Part shown: positions 17,760 to 26,752 of the stretch, piece after piece
How positions within the stretch are numbered: the first letter of the stretch is position 1
Layout: each line of letters starts with the position of its first letter
Assembly: GCA_910577115.1 (NCBI GenBank)
Contig: CAJTMC010000001.1
Span: 186,001 to 250,000, forward strand
Length of the DNA: 64,000 nt
Direction of reading: 5' to 3'
Source: an uncultured Lachnospiraceae bacterium
GTDB taxonomy: Bacteria > Bacillota > Clostridia > Lachnospirales > Lachnospiraceae
The notes under the pieces: model-generated
Databases searched by the model: none
What the model saw: the letters and a program-made list of their open reading frames with translations, nothing else
Told to the model about the DNA's origin: nothing
Position numbers and translations under genes: made by a program

Positions 17760-18700
17760 AAGCCTTCACCTTCCTTTGTCCCTGTCTCTTCGCGTATCAC
17801 ATACTGTGGTGAACGATTGATGCTGATATAAATACGGCCGATATATTCTCCAATCAATCCAAGCATAATCATCAGCATACCGCCGATGAACACAACTGCC
17901 GCCATAAGCGAGCTAAACCCCATTGGAACAGCCGGATTAATCAGCTTCTTAAGCACCGTATAAATCCCGTAAAGAAATCCCGCTACGGCAAAAAATGCAC
18001 CGGCCGCCGTCGCAATGCGCAGCGGAAGAATGGAAAATGCCGTAAAACCGTTAAACCAGAGTGAGAGCAGCTTCCTCATCGTGTAACCGGAGTTGCCGAC
18101 CTCGCGCTTTCTGTGTCTTACGGGCACGTTTGTGATATTTTTCGTTGCACGCAGCACCAAACCGATGACATACGGATAACTGTGCTCATACTGCAGCATA
18201 CTGTCTACAACAAAACGTTTTGCCGCAAAATAGCTTGTCAACTGCAGCTCCTTTGGTTTTCCCAGCATCATGCGTGTCATAATGTCATTGATATGACTGC
18301 CGAAATTGCGAAACGCGCTGTGCTGCTTTAAATCGTAGCTTGCATAAACCACATCGCTGCCCTGTTCAATCGCATCAATCAGACTGCCCACCTCGTCAGC
18401 CGGCGTCTGCCCGTCGTCGTCAAGACATACCACAATATCCCCGTCCGACTTTCTTAACCCTGCCATTAACGCCGCATGTTGTCCAAAATTCTTTGCTAAA
18501 CTAATGCCGGTGACATTGTTATATTTTTCACAGATTTGTTTGATAACAGAAAAGGTATTGTCAGGGGAGCAGTCGTTTACGAGAAAAATATCATAGTCAT
18601 AGGCCGCAATCCCTTTCATTGTGTCCATAATTTCTGCCACGACTGCCTCAATCGTATGTTCACTGCGGTAGCATGGTATGACAAAACTGATTTTGCTCAT
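17756..18700 (-). CDS. GT2 polyprenyl-phosphate sugar transferase, GtrB/ArnC-like
   Basis: 314-residue family-2 glycosyltransferase with two C-terminal membrane helices, the layout of GtrB/ArnC/DPM1-type enzymes that load a sugar from a nucleotide donor onto undecaprenyl phosphate. The GT-A core has FVIPCYRSE, VNDCSPDNT and the metal-binding DDDGQTPADE. The last part (about residues 228-300) is hydrophobic. Start and stop overlap its neighbours by four bases (ATGA and GTGA), so it is coupled to the GNAT gene upstream and the ligase-like gene downstream. The lipid-P-sugar it makes could be used by the GT-C-like protein encoded at 19.2-21.0 kb. Confidence 0.92.
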   Translation of the reverse strand: MSKISFVIPCYRSEHTIEAVVAEIMDTMKGIAAYDYDIFLVNDCSPDNTFSVIKQICEKYNNVTGISLAKNFGQHAALMAGLRKSDGDIVVCLDDDGQTPADEVGSLIDAIEQGSDVVYASYDLKQHSAFRNFGSHINDIMTRMMLGKPKELQLTSYFAAKRFVVDSMLQYEHSYPYVIGLVLRATKNITNVPVRHRKREVGNSGYTMRKLLSLWFNGFTAFSILPLRIATAAGAFFAVAGFLYGIYTVLKKLINPAVPMGFSSLMAAVVFIGGMLMIMLGLIGEYIGRIYISINRSPQYVIREETGTKEGEGL

Positions 18701-19245
18701 TCCCGTTTGTCTCCTTCTAAAGCTCCGTAAAGGATTAAATCCTCATACTTTCCATTCAGCATAAGCTCATCTCTTAAGTACGCCTCCTGACGAAAGCCCA
18801 ATTTTTCATTCATGCGGACACATGGCTTGTTGTAGGCGAGCACTCTCGAATGCAGCTTATGCAGTCCTAACTGATGAAAAGCATAATCAAGTATTAAATT
18901 TCCAACTTCCGTCCCTACGCCTTTGCTGCGTGTACCGTCCGCATCCAAAAACAATCCCCATTCCGCCTTGTTATTTTCTTCGTCAAAGTTTTGCAGGTAG
19001 ACAGAGCCAATCGGCGTATCGTCTTTTATGGTGCATATCACAAACTGATGTACTGCACCCGTAAAGACCTTGTTTTTCAGCCAATTTTGATGCTCCTCAA
19101 CAGTAATCTTCTTTCTGTATAGAAAATTCTCCACAACATCAGGCGCATTTCTCCAGCGAAGCACCTGTTCGGTATCCTCACCCGTAATCGGTCTCAAGTA
19201 TATGTTCTCGCCCTTTATGATCAAATCCTTATCTACCGGTTTCAT
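18697..19245 (-). CDS. GNAT acetyltransferase, RimJ/PseH-like
   Basis: 182-residue GNAT-fold N-acetyltransferase using acetyl-CoA. The N-terminal WRNAPDVVENF and EEHQNWL motifs and the later GLFLDADGTRSKGVGTEVGN (the cofactor loop) match RimJ-like and sugar 4-amino N-acetyltransferases. The ATG at 19245 has GGAGG upstream and overlaps the previous gene's end by 17 bp. Two sugar aminotransferase genes of the same locus (WecE-like at 21.0 kb and PglE-like at 11.9 kb) make 4-amino sugars, so either could supply its substrate; WecD-like acetylation of dTDP-Fuc4N or bacillosamine N4-acetylation are both consistent. Confidence 0.88.
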   Translation of the reverse strand: MKPVDKDLIIKGENIYLRPITGEDTEQVLRWRNAPDVVENFLYRKKITVEEHQNWLKNKVFTGAVHQFVICTIKDDTPIGSVYLQNFDEENNKAEWGLFLDADGTRSKGVGTEVGNLILDYAFHQLGLHKLHSRVLAYNKPCVRMNEKLGFRQEAYLRDELMLNGKYEDLILYGALEGDKRE

Positions 19246-21049
19246 TGTCAACCCTCCAAATATCATACACCAAAAACGCTGTTTCATTGCTGTCTGTGCG
19301 GATCTCATCGACGCATCTGCATTCTATATTGATGCCCCGCTTGGCATAATACGCAACCATCCACTGCATATTCCGGTCCGGCGCTGCCACAAAATACGCG
19401 CCTGCTCTGCTCAAAAGTGCACTCTGCATATCCCGAAAGCCTTTATCCGCAAGCTTTTGCCTTGCAAGCGGGCTTTTTGCCAGCCAGCCTCCACAAAAAT
19501 CATAATTTTTGTATGAGTTATCCACATTCCAAAACATCTTTTCCGAATAAGAAGCGCCCTCATATGAGGTGGCGGAATACACATCAACCACATAATATCC
19601 CTGCGCATTTTGGCGGCAGTAATCCATAAACGCATACCATCTCTCATCAGCGCGGGCTCTCGCCTCGTATTCGTCGCTCACTCGCGCAAAGTTGACCGCA
19701 AAAGCAGCAGCCAGCATAAAAATCACCAAAAGGTACGCCGTTGTCGCCGTCACACCTGTTTTTTCCGGTTCATCAGCCGCGGTCAGCCTACGCATATCGT
19801 TCAGCCAAAAGCCGATAATGCATGCCAGCTCTGTCATCAAAAGTGGTGTTGTCACACGTGCAAGCACTCTGTCTGTCATATATAAATATAACCACAAAAC
19901 ACTCCTTATAACCAGCAATAACGCCATTTTCGGCGTAATCCTGCGTAGTGCCGTCCAAAACTGCCTGTTTTTTACCGCCGGCACCAGACAAAACAGCGCA
20001 TAAATCACATAAGCTGCCACAACGGCAAGATCTGCTGCAGTTAAGTGTTTTAACAGCTTATCCTTATACAGCCAGACCGCTTCATGAATATTATTTTTGC
20101 TCACAAATCCAAACGTATTGTGCAGCTGCATTTTCTGATGCTGTACCATCGACTCCAAAAGCCATGTATCAATTGATTCGTCCAGCGCAAAATTGTAATT
20201 TTCCAAAAGCGTATATGACTCTTCGGAAAGACCGACCGACTCATAAAAGTTCCTGTTTTGCTCATAATCAGGAATATCATAAAAATCATAAAGCTTTGTC
20301 CTTGCATCAAAAAAATCCCTGAAATTACTCCAGTCGTTGGCATGATAGGCAAGCATGTCCAAGCTGAGCACTGCAAGCATCCCCAACAATGTACCGCCAA
20401 GCAGCATCAGATACTTTCTAAAGTTTGCACTTGTAACGATTTGTTCCTCGGACGCCCATTTGAACAAGCCTGCATACAGCACAAACGGCATCAGCATAAG
20501 GCAAACTTCTGTTCTTATCATAAAAGCAAGCACTACAAGAAACAGCGAAATTGCATTCCTCCCTTTTTTGCTGTCGGAGGTGATAAACAAAAAAATCGCG
20601 CATACCATGCACATTCCTGCCGTAACGCTGTACTGCACAATGACAAGCTCTCGCAGAAACAGACCAAAGAACAGAAAATACGCTGCAATAAGCGCCATAA
20701 TACGTCCTTTTGCGGTCTTAAAAATCGCGGTGAGACGGACTGCAATGAGCACTATCGCACCAAACTGGCAGACGCACAAAAACAAGCCATACCATGCTAC
20801 ATTTGGTACAACTTTGTACAGCAGGGCAATCAGCCATGCAAGCGGGTACAAAAGCTGTACGCTGTAACCGCTCGGCGTGCCTGTGTAAGCGCCCGAAACG
20901 ATATCCTTAATCAGGGTATCATCATTCAAATCATAATAAAAGTCAAATACAATCGCAGGAAACGCTACAAGCAGAAGGGTGAACACGATCAGAATCGCGG
21001 TCAGAACACACACACTGCCTGCTTTCCTGTCTGTGCGGCTATCCGTCAT
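19229..21049 (-). CDS. polytopic membrane protein, probable GT-C glycosyltransferase
   Basis: 606-residue protein with about eleven membrane helices and a soluble C-terminal domain (from about residue 470). The first outer loop contains DLNDDTL, the acidic pair typical of GT-C transferases that take sugars from lipid-phosphate donors. No named family is recognised. It overlaps the WecE-like gene (ATGA) and stands one gene before the GtrB-like lipid-P-sugar synthase. This grouping resembles GtrB plus GT-C pairs that add side sugars outside the membrane; that role is inferred. Confidence 0.8.
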   Translation of the reverse strand: MTDSRTDRKAGSVCVLTAILIVFTLLLVAFPAIVFDFYYDLNDDTLIKDIVSGAYTGTPSGYSVQLLYPLAWLIALLYKVVPNVAWYGLFLCVCQFGAIVLIAVRLTAIFKTAKGRIMALIAAYFLFFGLFLRELVIVQYSVTAGMCMVCAIFLFITSDSKKGRNAISLFLVVLAFMIRTEVCLMLMPFVLYAGLFKWASEEQIVTSANFRKYLMLLGGTLLGMLAVLSLDMLAYHANDWSNFRDFFDARTKLYDFYDIPDYEQNRNFYESVGLSEESYTLLENYNFALDESIDTWLLESMVQHQKMQLHNTFGFVSKNNIHEAVWLYKDKLLKHLTAADLAVVAAYVIYALFCLVPAVKNRQFWTALRRITPKMALLLVIRSVLWLYLYMTDRVLARVTTPLLMTELACIIGFWLNDMRRLTAADEPEKTGVTATTAYLLVIFMLAAAFAVNFARVSDEYEARARADERWYAFMDYCRQNAQGYYVVDVYSATSYEGASYSEKMFWNVDNSYKNYDFCGGWLAKSPLARQKLADKGFRDMQSALLSRAGAYFVAAPDRNMQWMVAYYAKRGINIECRCVDEIRTDSNETAFLVYDIWRVDNETGR

Positions 21050-22176
21050 ACGTGATAGAACTCCTTCACCTTGCTAACAATATAATCAACCTCAGACTCC
21101 TTTAATGTATAAAACATCGGAAGTCTAAAAAGCCGTTCGCTCTCCTTTGTTGTGTATACATCTCTTCCCGCAAACCTGCCAAACCTTATCCCCGCCGGAG
21201 CAGTATGCAGCGGAACGTAGTGAAATACGCTATATATTTCGTTTTCCCTTAAAAATGCGAGCAGCTTTGTCCGCTCCTCTAAGTCGCGTGCCTTTGCGTA
21301 GTACATATGCCCATTGTGTACGCAGCCTTCGGGAATCGTCGGCAATTCCAAAAGCCCCCGTTCTTTTAAAGGCTGCAGCAGTGTATTGTACTGCTCCCAG
21401 CGCGCAAGCCTTGCTTTTGTAATCTCCTCCGCAAGCTCTAACTGCGCCCACAAATATGCCGCGTTCATGTCGCTTGGCAGGTAGGACGAACCGTAATTCA
21501 TCCAGCGGTACTTGTCCACTTGTCCGCGGTAATATTGGGAGCGGTTGGTGCCCTTTTCGCGGATAATCTCGGCTTCGTTGATATACTTTTCGTCCCTGAT
21601 TAAAATTGCACCGCCCTCACCCATGCTCAGATTTTTTGTTTCATGGAAGGAAAAGCAGCCGAAATCGCCGATGGTGCCAAGCGCTTTTCCTTTATATGTC
21701 GCCATAATGCACTGTGCAGCATCCTCAATGACAAACAGGTTATATTTTTCGGCAAGCGCCATGATTTTGTCCATTTCGCAGGAAACGCCCGCATAGTGAA
21801 CCGGTGCGATTGCCCTTGTTTTGGAGGTGATTGCTGCCTCTATGAGATTTTCGTCAATGTTCATGGTATCCGGTCTGATGTCGACAAACACTGCCGTTGC
21901 ACCGCGCAGCACAAACGCGTCTGCGGTTGATACAAAGGTATATGCAGGCATAATGACTTCGTCGCCTTCCTTAATGTCCGCAAGAAGTGCGGCAAGCTCC
22001 GTCGCATGTGTGCAGGAGGTTGTAAGAAGACATTTTGCAGTGCCTGTCTTTTCCTCAATCCATTCATTGCATTTCTGTGTGAAAGGACCGTCACCACATA
22101 TTTTTTGGTTTTCCACGGCTTGTTTGATGTATTCGATTTCCCTTCCCGTAAACGGAGGGACGTTAAAGTTTATCAT
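21046..22176 (-). CDS. wecE: dTDP-4-amino-4,6-dideoxygalactose transaminase, WecE-like
   Basis: 376-residue DegT-family aminotransferase closely resembling WecE/RffA, which makes dTDP-Fuc4N from dTDP-4-keto-6-deoxyglucose. The PLP lysine is K181 in SFHETKNLSMGEGG, the WecE hallmark context, and EDAAQ is at about 151-155. GGAAGGAG lies seven bases before the ATG. It is the first gene of the left-hand operon; its upstream region is shared with the divergent ATPase gene. RmlA and RmlB, which would provide the substrate, are not in the window, so they must be encoded elsewhere or the true substrate is different. Confidence 0.88.
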   Translation of the reverse strand: MINFNVPPFTGREIEYIKQAVENQKICGDGPFTQKCNEWIEEKTGTAKCLLTTSCTHATELAALLADIKEGDEVIMPAYTFVSTADAFVLRGATAVFVDIRPDTMNIDENLIEAAITSKTRAIAPVHYAGVSCEMDKIMALAEKYNLFVIEDAAQCIMATYKGKALGTIGDFGCFSFHETKNLSMGEGGAILIRDEKYINEAEIIREKGTNRSQYYRGQVDKYRWMNYGSSYLPSDMNAAYLWAQLELAEEITKARLARWEQYNTLLQPLKERGLLELPTIPEGCVHNGHMYYAKARDLEERTKLLAFLRENEIYSVFHYVPLHTAPAGIRFGRFAGRDVYTTKESERLFRLPMFYTLKESEVDYIVSKVKEFYHV

Positions 22177-22237
22177 GTGGCTCTCCTTCCCATATTTTAG
22201 TTATTTTTACCAATCTTTTCTATTCTTAATATTACAC

Positions 22238-22267
22238 ATTATACGGGTATTTTGCAAGGTAAATATT
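22238..22267 (-). promoter_or_regulatory. possible promoter of the second glycan operon
   Basis: A perfect TATAAT on the minus strand at 22243-22238, 62 bp before the wecE-like start. A good -35 at 17 bp is not visible (ATATTT), so the promoter may need an activator. It is the only candidate in the 252-bp divergent gap for the leftward operon. Confidence 0.4.
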
Positions 22268-22351
22268 GGGAGGATTTGAAAATCAGGACATCTTGTGAAT
22301 TTCCTTTTCCATTACAAGTCAAATTGCCTGATAATAGCCCTAATTTTTCAC

Positions 22352-22380
22352 TTGTGGCAGAATGGAAATGACGGTATACT
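22352..22380 (+). promoter_or_regulatory. sigma-A promoter of the full-length ATPase/nuclease gene
   Basis: TTGTGG (22352-22357), 17-bp spacer, TATACT (22375-22380); the start codon is 48 bp further on. The same element, with its flanks, occurs before the shortened copy at 24109-24137, showing that promoter and gene were duplicated together. Confidence 0.65.
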
Positions 22381-22428
22381 GTATATAACCGGACTAAAAT
22401 ACTTTTCAGAAACAGGACAGAGATTTCT

Positions 22429-24051
22429 ATGGCTGTATGTTTGAATACGGAATCTGCATTGATTCTATACAAGGAACTGCTCAACAGCGAATTTTTTGTT
22501 GACAAATCCGATATCATCGCAAAAATCAGCAAACGGATACGGACAAACACAAAATACATCTGCGTCACGAAACCGCGCCGCTTTGGAAAGACATCCGTGC
22601 TCAATATGCTCGGCGCATACTATTGCAGGGCATATGATTCCAAAGCATTGTTTGACGGGTTGAAAATTAACAAAAGCAATACTTACATGGCACATTTGAA
22701 TCAATATAATATTATTAACCTGTGTCTAAATGACCTGCCTGACGCGGGCACCGCGTATGAGGACTATATCAATTTGATAAAAGAGTCCATTATAGATGAT
22801 ATAAAAGAAGCTTATCCCGAGTTGAAAGACCGGAAGTTCCGTAAAGTATCCGAATTACTGACTGCCACACAGGATGAATTTATTTTCATTATTGATGAAT
22901 GGGACTATATTTTCAGCCATGAGCTGTATCCGGAGCATCACAGTGATTTCCTGGAGTTTTTGAGAAATCTGCTGAAAGATAAGCCCTACGTTGCGCTTGT
23001 TTATATGACGGGCGTACTTCCGATCAAAAAATATAGCACAGGTTCTGCGCTGAATATGTTTAAAGAATATACGATGTTAAAAGATCCGTCTTTTGAAAAG
23101 TATTTTGGTTTTACCGAGGAGGAGGTTGAAATGCTTTGTGAAAGGCAGACGGCTCTGTCAATGGAGGAGATTCGGGATTGGTATAACGGGTATCAGACAA
23201 AGGATGGGGCGCGGTTATATAATCCAAGGTCTGTGGTGTGCGCATTGGAAGACGAAGCCTGCCAAAGCTACTGGACGAGGACAGGCAGAATGGATGAGGT
23301 TTTGTTTTTCCTGAAATATAATATTGGCGAAGTGCGTGATGATGTTGTTAAGATGGTCAATGATACGCCGGTCAGAATTGATATTGATGAAGAATATTCT
23401 GCCGGACAGGGACAGCCTCAAAACAGAGAAAGCATTTATGCCGCTATGATTATTTATGGTTTGTTGTCTTACCACGATGGGGAACTTCGCATTCCCAATA
23501 AGGAACTTATGCTGGAGTTTCAAAAGGCATTAAAAGATGACGATTTCGGCTACGTTGCGGAGCTTGTCAGGAATTCGAGTGATGTGCTTGACGCTACATG
23601 GGCGAAGAACGGGGATGTTGTGGCATCGTATCTTCACAATATCCACAACAGTGAGCTTCCTGTATTAAAATACAACGATGAGTACAGCCTTTCCTGTGTG
23701 GTGACGCTTGCGTATCTTTTCGCAAGGAACAAATACAGAATGGAACGCGAGGAAAGCATGAAAGGAAGTTCTAAAGACGTTTCGCCAATGGACGAAACGC
23801 CAAGAACTTCTAAGTTTCATGCAGGCAAGGGATTTGTGGATTTTATCTTTTATCCAAGGCGGATAAATCTGCCTGGAATAATACTGGAACTCAAGGCAGA
23901 TAAAACGCCCGAGGATGCGATTGCACAAATTAAAGACAAGGATTACTGCGAAAAATTAAGAAAGGAAAATGTCACGCGAATCCTCGCTGTCGGCATCAAC
24001 TACGACACCAAAGAAAAAGAACATCAGTGCGTAATTGAGGAGCTTGGATAA
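22429..24051 (+). CDS. AAA-ATPase_like / PD-(D/E)XK nuclease-superfamily protein
   Basis: 540-residue member of a two-domain family common in Clostridia and Bacteroides: N-terminal AAA-ATPase_like domain and C-terminal PD-(D/E)XK-like domain. Walker A is KPRRFGKTS (about residues 48-56), Walker B FIFIIDEWD, and the nuclease-like end reads VDFIF...IILELKADKTPEDAIAQIK, with the D, E-x-K and helix Q in place. The biological role of the family is not established; mobility or defence roles have been suggested from distribution. It is on the opposite strand to the glycan genes and interrupts them. A weak AGGA precedes the ATG. An insertion of serine-rich residues just before the nuclease motif is unusual. 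Confidence 0.9.
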   Translation: MAVCLNTESALILYKELLNSEFFVDKSDIIAKISKRIRTNTKYICVTKPRRFGKTSVLNMLGAYYCRAYDSKALFDGLKINKSNTYMAHLNQYNIINLCLNDLPDAGTAYEDYINLIKESIIDDIKEAYPELKDRKFRKVSELLTATQDEFIFIIDEWDYIFSHELYPEHHSDFLEFLRNLLKDKPYVALVYMTGVLPIKKYSTGSALNMFKEYTMLKDPSFEKYFGFTEEEVEMLCERQTALSMEEIRDWYNGYQTKDGARLYNPRSVVCALEDEACQSYWTRTGRMDEVLFFLKYNIGEVRDDVVKMVNDTPVRIDIDEEYSAGQGQPQNRESIYAAMIIYGLLSYHDGELRIPNKELMLEFQKALKDDDFGYVAELVRNSSDVLDATWAKNGDVVASYLHNIHNSELPVLKYNDEYSLSCVVTLAYLFARNKYRMEREESMKGSSKDVSPMDETPRTSKFHAGKGFVDFIFYPRRINLPGIILELKADKTPEDAIAQIKDKDYCEKLRKENVTRILAVGINYDTKEKEHQCVIEELG

Positions 24052-24108
24052 GGATTAATGTCTACAGCTGTGCCGGAATTATCAGGAATATTTATAGCAA
24101 TTTTTCAC

Positions 24109-24137
24109 TTGTGAGAGAATGGATATAACGATATACT
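24109..24137 (+). promoter_or_regulatory. sigma-A promoter of the shortened ATPase gene copy
   Basis: TTGTGA (24109-24114), 17-bp spacer, TATACT (24132-24137). It matches the promoter at 22352-22380 over most positions, including the upstream TTTTTCAC. The leader to the start codon is about 40 bases longer than in the first copy and contains a GCCGCC-AAG-GGCGGC hairpin (about 24198-24212). Confidence 0.6.
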
Positions 24138-24224
24138 ATATACAATCGAAACAAGATGCTTTTTCGCAAATATAGGAAGGCTTTCATTCCTATTTGAGCC
24201 GCCAAGGGCGGCATGGAGATTTCT

Positions 24225-24701
24225 ATGGCTGTATGTTTAAATACGAAATCGGCGCTGATTTTATATCAGGAGCTGGTAAACAGCGAATTTTTTGTTGATA
24301 AATCCGCTATGATTACATACATCAGCAAGCGCATTCGAACGAATACGAAATATGTCTGCATCCCGAAACCGCGCCGTTTCGGGAAAACATCTGTTCTGAA
24401 TATGCTGGGGGCATATGATGCTAAGGCTTTGTTTGAAAACGCTAAAATTAGGGAAAGTGCATCTTATATGGTTCATTTGAATCAATATAATGTGATTAAT
24501 CTGTGTCTGAATGAAATCCCTCTTGACAGAAGCCGTTACGAGGATGATATTGCACAGTTTAACGATGCTATTATCAATGATGTCAGGGAAGCATATCCTG
24601 CACTTAAGGACAGAAAATTTAAAACTGCAATTCTTCTTGTCGGAATCAATCATAACACTGACAAAAAGGAACACCAGTGTGTCATTGAAGAAATACATTA
24701 G
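24225..24701 (+). CDS. internally deleted copy of the AAA-ATPase_like/nuclease gene
   Basis: 158-residue protein, a paralogue of the gene ending at 24051. The first about 125 residues align with the full-length copy, including Walker A (KPRRFGKTS) and LNQYNVINLCLNE, up to PALKDRKF. It then jumps straight to the family's last 25 residues (LLVGINHNTDKKEHQCVIEE). Some 370 codons, including Walker B, the C-terminal ATPase lobe and the nuclease active site, are gone, yet the frame is kept. A second, 15-bp deletion removes YCRAY after LGAY, between GCATAC/GCATAT repeats. A TGGAGA ribosome site is well placed. It may be a decaying copy or a small protein that still binds ATP or its paralogue. Confidence 0.7.
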   Translation: MAVCLNTKSALILYQELVNSEFFVDKSAMITYISKRIRTNTKYVCIPKPRRFGKTSVLNMLGAYDAKALFENAKIRESASYMVHLNQYNVINLCLNEIPLDRSRYEDDIAQFNDAIINDVREAYPALKDRKFKTAILLVGINHNTDKKEHQCVIEEIH

Positions 24702-24730
24702 ACAGGTACATACTTCCTGTTGTAAGAGCT

Positions 24731-24783
24731 GCAACTGCCTTTACTGTTTTCATATCTTTTTGGAAAACAGCAAGAGCAGTTGC
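24731..24783. terminator. two-storey hairpin between convergent genes
   Basis: Outer arms GCAACTGC (24731-24738) and GCAGTTGC (24776-24783), a 5/5 internal loop, and inner arms CTGTTTTC (24744-24751) and GAAAACAG (24763-24770). It lies between the converging ends of the shortened ATPase gene and the leftward membrane-protein gene, so it may stop transcription from both sides. The T-runs next to it are short. Confidence 0.45.
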
Positions 24784-24847
24784 TTTCATGGTATAGAACA
24801 TTGTTGCATATAAGGAAATATTCTTTATTTTGCATTTTTTCGCATAT

Positions 24848-26647
24848 CTATGATACAACTACATGATATACCGCAAACAGATTGTTCTCATACACCATTA
24901 CATAGCCTGACGCTTTCATAAATGCATGGATGGCATCAAGCTTTGAATCTGTTTTTCCCTGTTGTGCCCTTATATCTAACGCTTCTTTCCCTAAAAGGAC
25001 TACCGGCGTTTTGCCGCTTTGATGCAGCGTATCCAAATCCTGCTCAAGCAGGCTGAGCCTGTTGGAATCCAAGTCCGCCCATGTCGTGTAAATGGCGGGC
25101 TCCATGTCCAAAATATAGGCAAAAGCCGGAATATCGCCATATAATATCACCTGTTTTTTATTTAATCCGCTGTCATAAAGAAAGCTGTCAAGACCTTCAA
25201 TTGCCTGCTTTTTCTCGGCAGTTGTTTTTATCCCGCAAGCTGCTGCGCTGCATTTAAGCTCTGCCAGTGTTTCCTTTTCACCAACGGCTTCTGCATCGTG
25301 AAAAACAAAGCGGTACCCAAACAGAATGCTTTGTGCCATTGTGCAAAGCAGTATCAGTACACACACACTGACAATCACAAAACGCTTGTCCGCCCTGAAT
25401 TTCGTGTCCGCCTTTACTGTGCCAAGGCATTGTGCAAACAGGTATATCGACACAGGCGCGACAAGAAACAGGTTATTGATAATCGGGTAAAGTCCGTTGT
25501 TGCTGCCAAGCGGCGTAATCCATATGATTACGAGCAAAAATACTGCCCACAGCTTACTGTCTTCCTGCATTTTTGAGGAAAATAGCGTCCACACACAGGC
25601 AGTCATTACAAGCAAAAGGTACACCGTCACCCATTTATACATACTGAAAAACGCAGAATAGTCAAAATCAAACATCCCTCTGCCGTAACAAAATCGTATG
25701 AGGATAGCCATACCCAAAAGATACAGCGATTTCATGATTATTGATAGTATGTTAAGAAGCTTCTTTTTGGTAATAATTGCGCCTGTTATTTTAAGTGCAA
25801 TCACTCCTAAAATACCATATCCCACAAAAATTCCGAGCCATGCACTATATCGAATATAATCTCCAAACATCGCACTTATCATAGAGGTCGGTTTATAGTC
25901 CGTCGCCGTTTCCGTGACTTCAAAGAGCGAAGTAATCATTCCAAGATAAGCGGATATTCCGTATTTCATGCAAATGTATCCAAGCGGCGCAATCATACCT
26001 ACCGCGTATCCGCCCACACAGTAAAGCGTTCTGCTGCACAATTTCCCAAATTTCTCTTTTTTCATTATGCTAAAATACCACAGCGGAAGAATGAATGCCA
26101 TATATGTAACATTCGGCATTCTGACAGCGATACACAACCCGAAAATTTCTCCGGCTGTTATATACCCTTTTTTATTGTCCTCCATAATTGCCTTATAAAG
26201 CACCAGCACCGCGATTGTCATCAGCAAATAACCGAGATAATGATACAAAATCACATTCGGCGCCCAACAAAGCGAAAGCGCAGTAAACTCTGCAAGAAAA
26301 AAAAGAAACATGCCTGCTCTCAGTTTTTCCTCATAAAGCTTGCACATGTACAAAAATACCACCGCCGCCACAGTACCAATCAGCAGTCCGCAATAAATAT
26401 TCATCCCTGCCCACGTATCGCCCCACGGAAGAGCGGACAGCACAAGACCTGCAACGTTTGCAAGGTATGTGGCAAGCTTCCACATCGGATTCAGCACGTC
26501 AAAAAAGCGGTAGTTTCCAAGCGCATATCCTGCGTCCATAAGGTCCGCCCCCGTAAATGCATGACGCAGCGGATACAGAAACAAAACTGCCGCCAGCAAA
26601 TATTTTAATCCGTATTTTCTGTTTCTTTCATTTAGCGCTTTTCCCAT
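24848..26647 (-). CDS. polytopic membrane protein, possible GT-C glycosyltransferase
   Basis: About 599 residues with eleven or more membrane helices and a soluble C-terminal part from about residue 450. The first outer loop has DLMDAGY, consistent with GT-C enzymes, but no named family is recognised. The start at 26647 (MGKALNERN) has GAGG seven bases upstream. It is the last gene of the first glycan region and follows the acyltransferase gene by about 100 bp. A sugar-transfer role outside the membrane is inferred from topology and setting. Confidence 0.78.
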   Translation of the reverse strand: MGKALNERNRKYGLKYLLAAVLFLYPLRHAFTGADLMDAGYALGNYRFFDVLNPMWKLATYLANVAGLVLSALPWGDTWAGMNIYCGLLIGTVAAVVFLYMCKLYEEKLRAGMFLFFLAEFTALSLCWAPNVILYHYLGYLLMTIAVLVLYKAIMEDNKKGYITAGEIFGLCIAVRMPNVTYMAFILPLWYFSIMKKEKFGKLCSRTLYCVGGYAVGMIAPLGYICMKYGISAYLGMITSLFEVTETATDYKPTSMISAMFGDYIRYSAWLGIFVGYGILGVIALKITGAIITKKKLLNILSIIMKSLYLLGMAILIRFCYGRGMFDFDYSAFFSMYKWVTVYLLLVMTACVWTLFSSKMQEDSKLWAVFLLVIIWITPLGSNNGLYPIINNLFLVAPVSIYLFAQCLGTVKADTKFRADKRFVIVSVCVLILLCTMAQSILFGYRFVFHDAEAVGEKETLAELKCSAAACGIKTTAEKKQAIEGLDSFLYDSGLNKKQVILYGDIPAFAYILDMEPAIYTTWADLDSNRLSLLEQDLDTLHQSGKTPVVLLGKEALDIRAQQGKTDSKLDAIHAFMKASGYVMVYENNLFAVYHVVVS

Positions 26648-26752
26648 TATCAATCCTCATTCCTGAACCTCCTGCAAATTTAATTGTAAACTTTTTCACA
26701 ATATCTCTGCACTCTATTTACAAAACGAATCCAGCCGTGTAGACAAAATTTA

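Noticed and set aside
20258..21055. 265-codon open frame on the plus strand
   Set aside because: Antisense to the GT-C-like membrane protein gene; long shadow frames are common opposite hydrophobic genes, and no family pattern is seen.
22177..24850. Insertion sequence or transposon carrying the two ATPase genes
   Set aside because: No transposase, terminal inverted repeats or target duplication could be seen around the pair.
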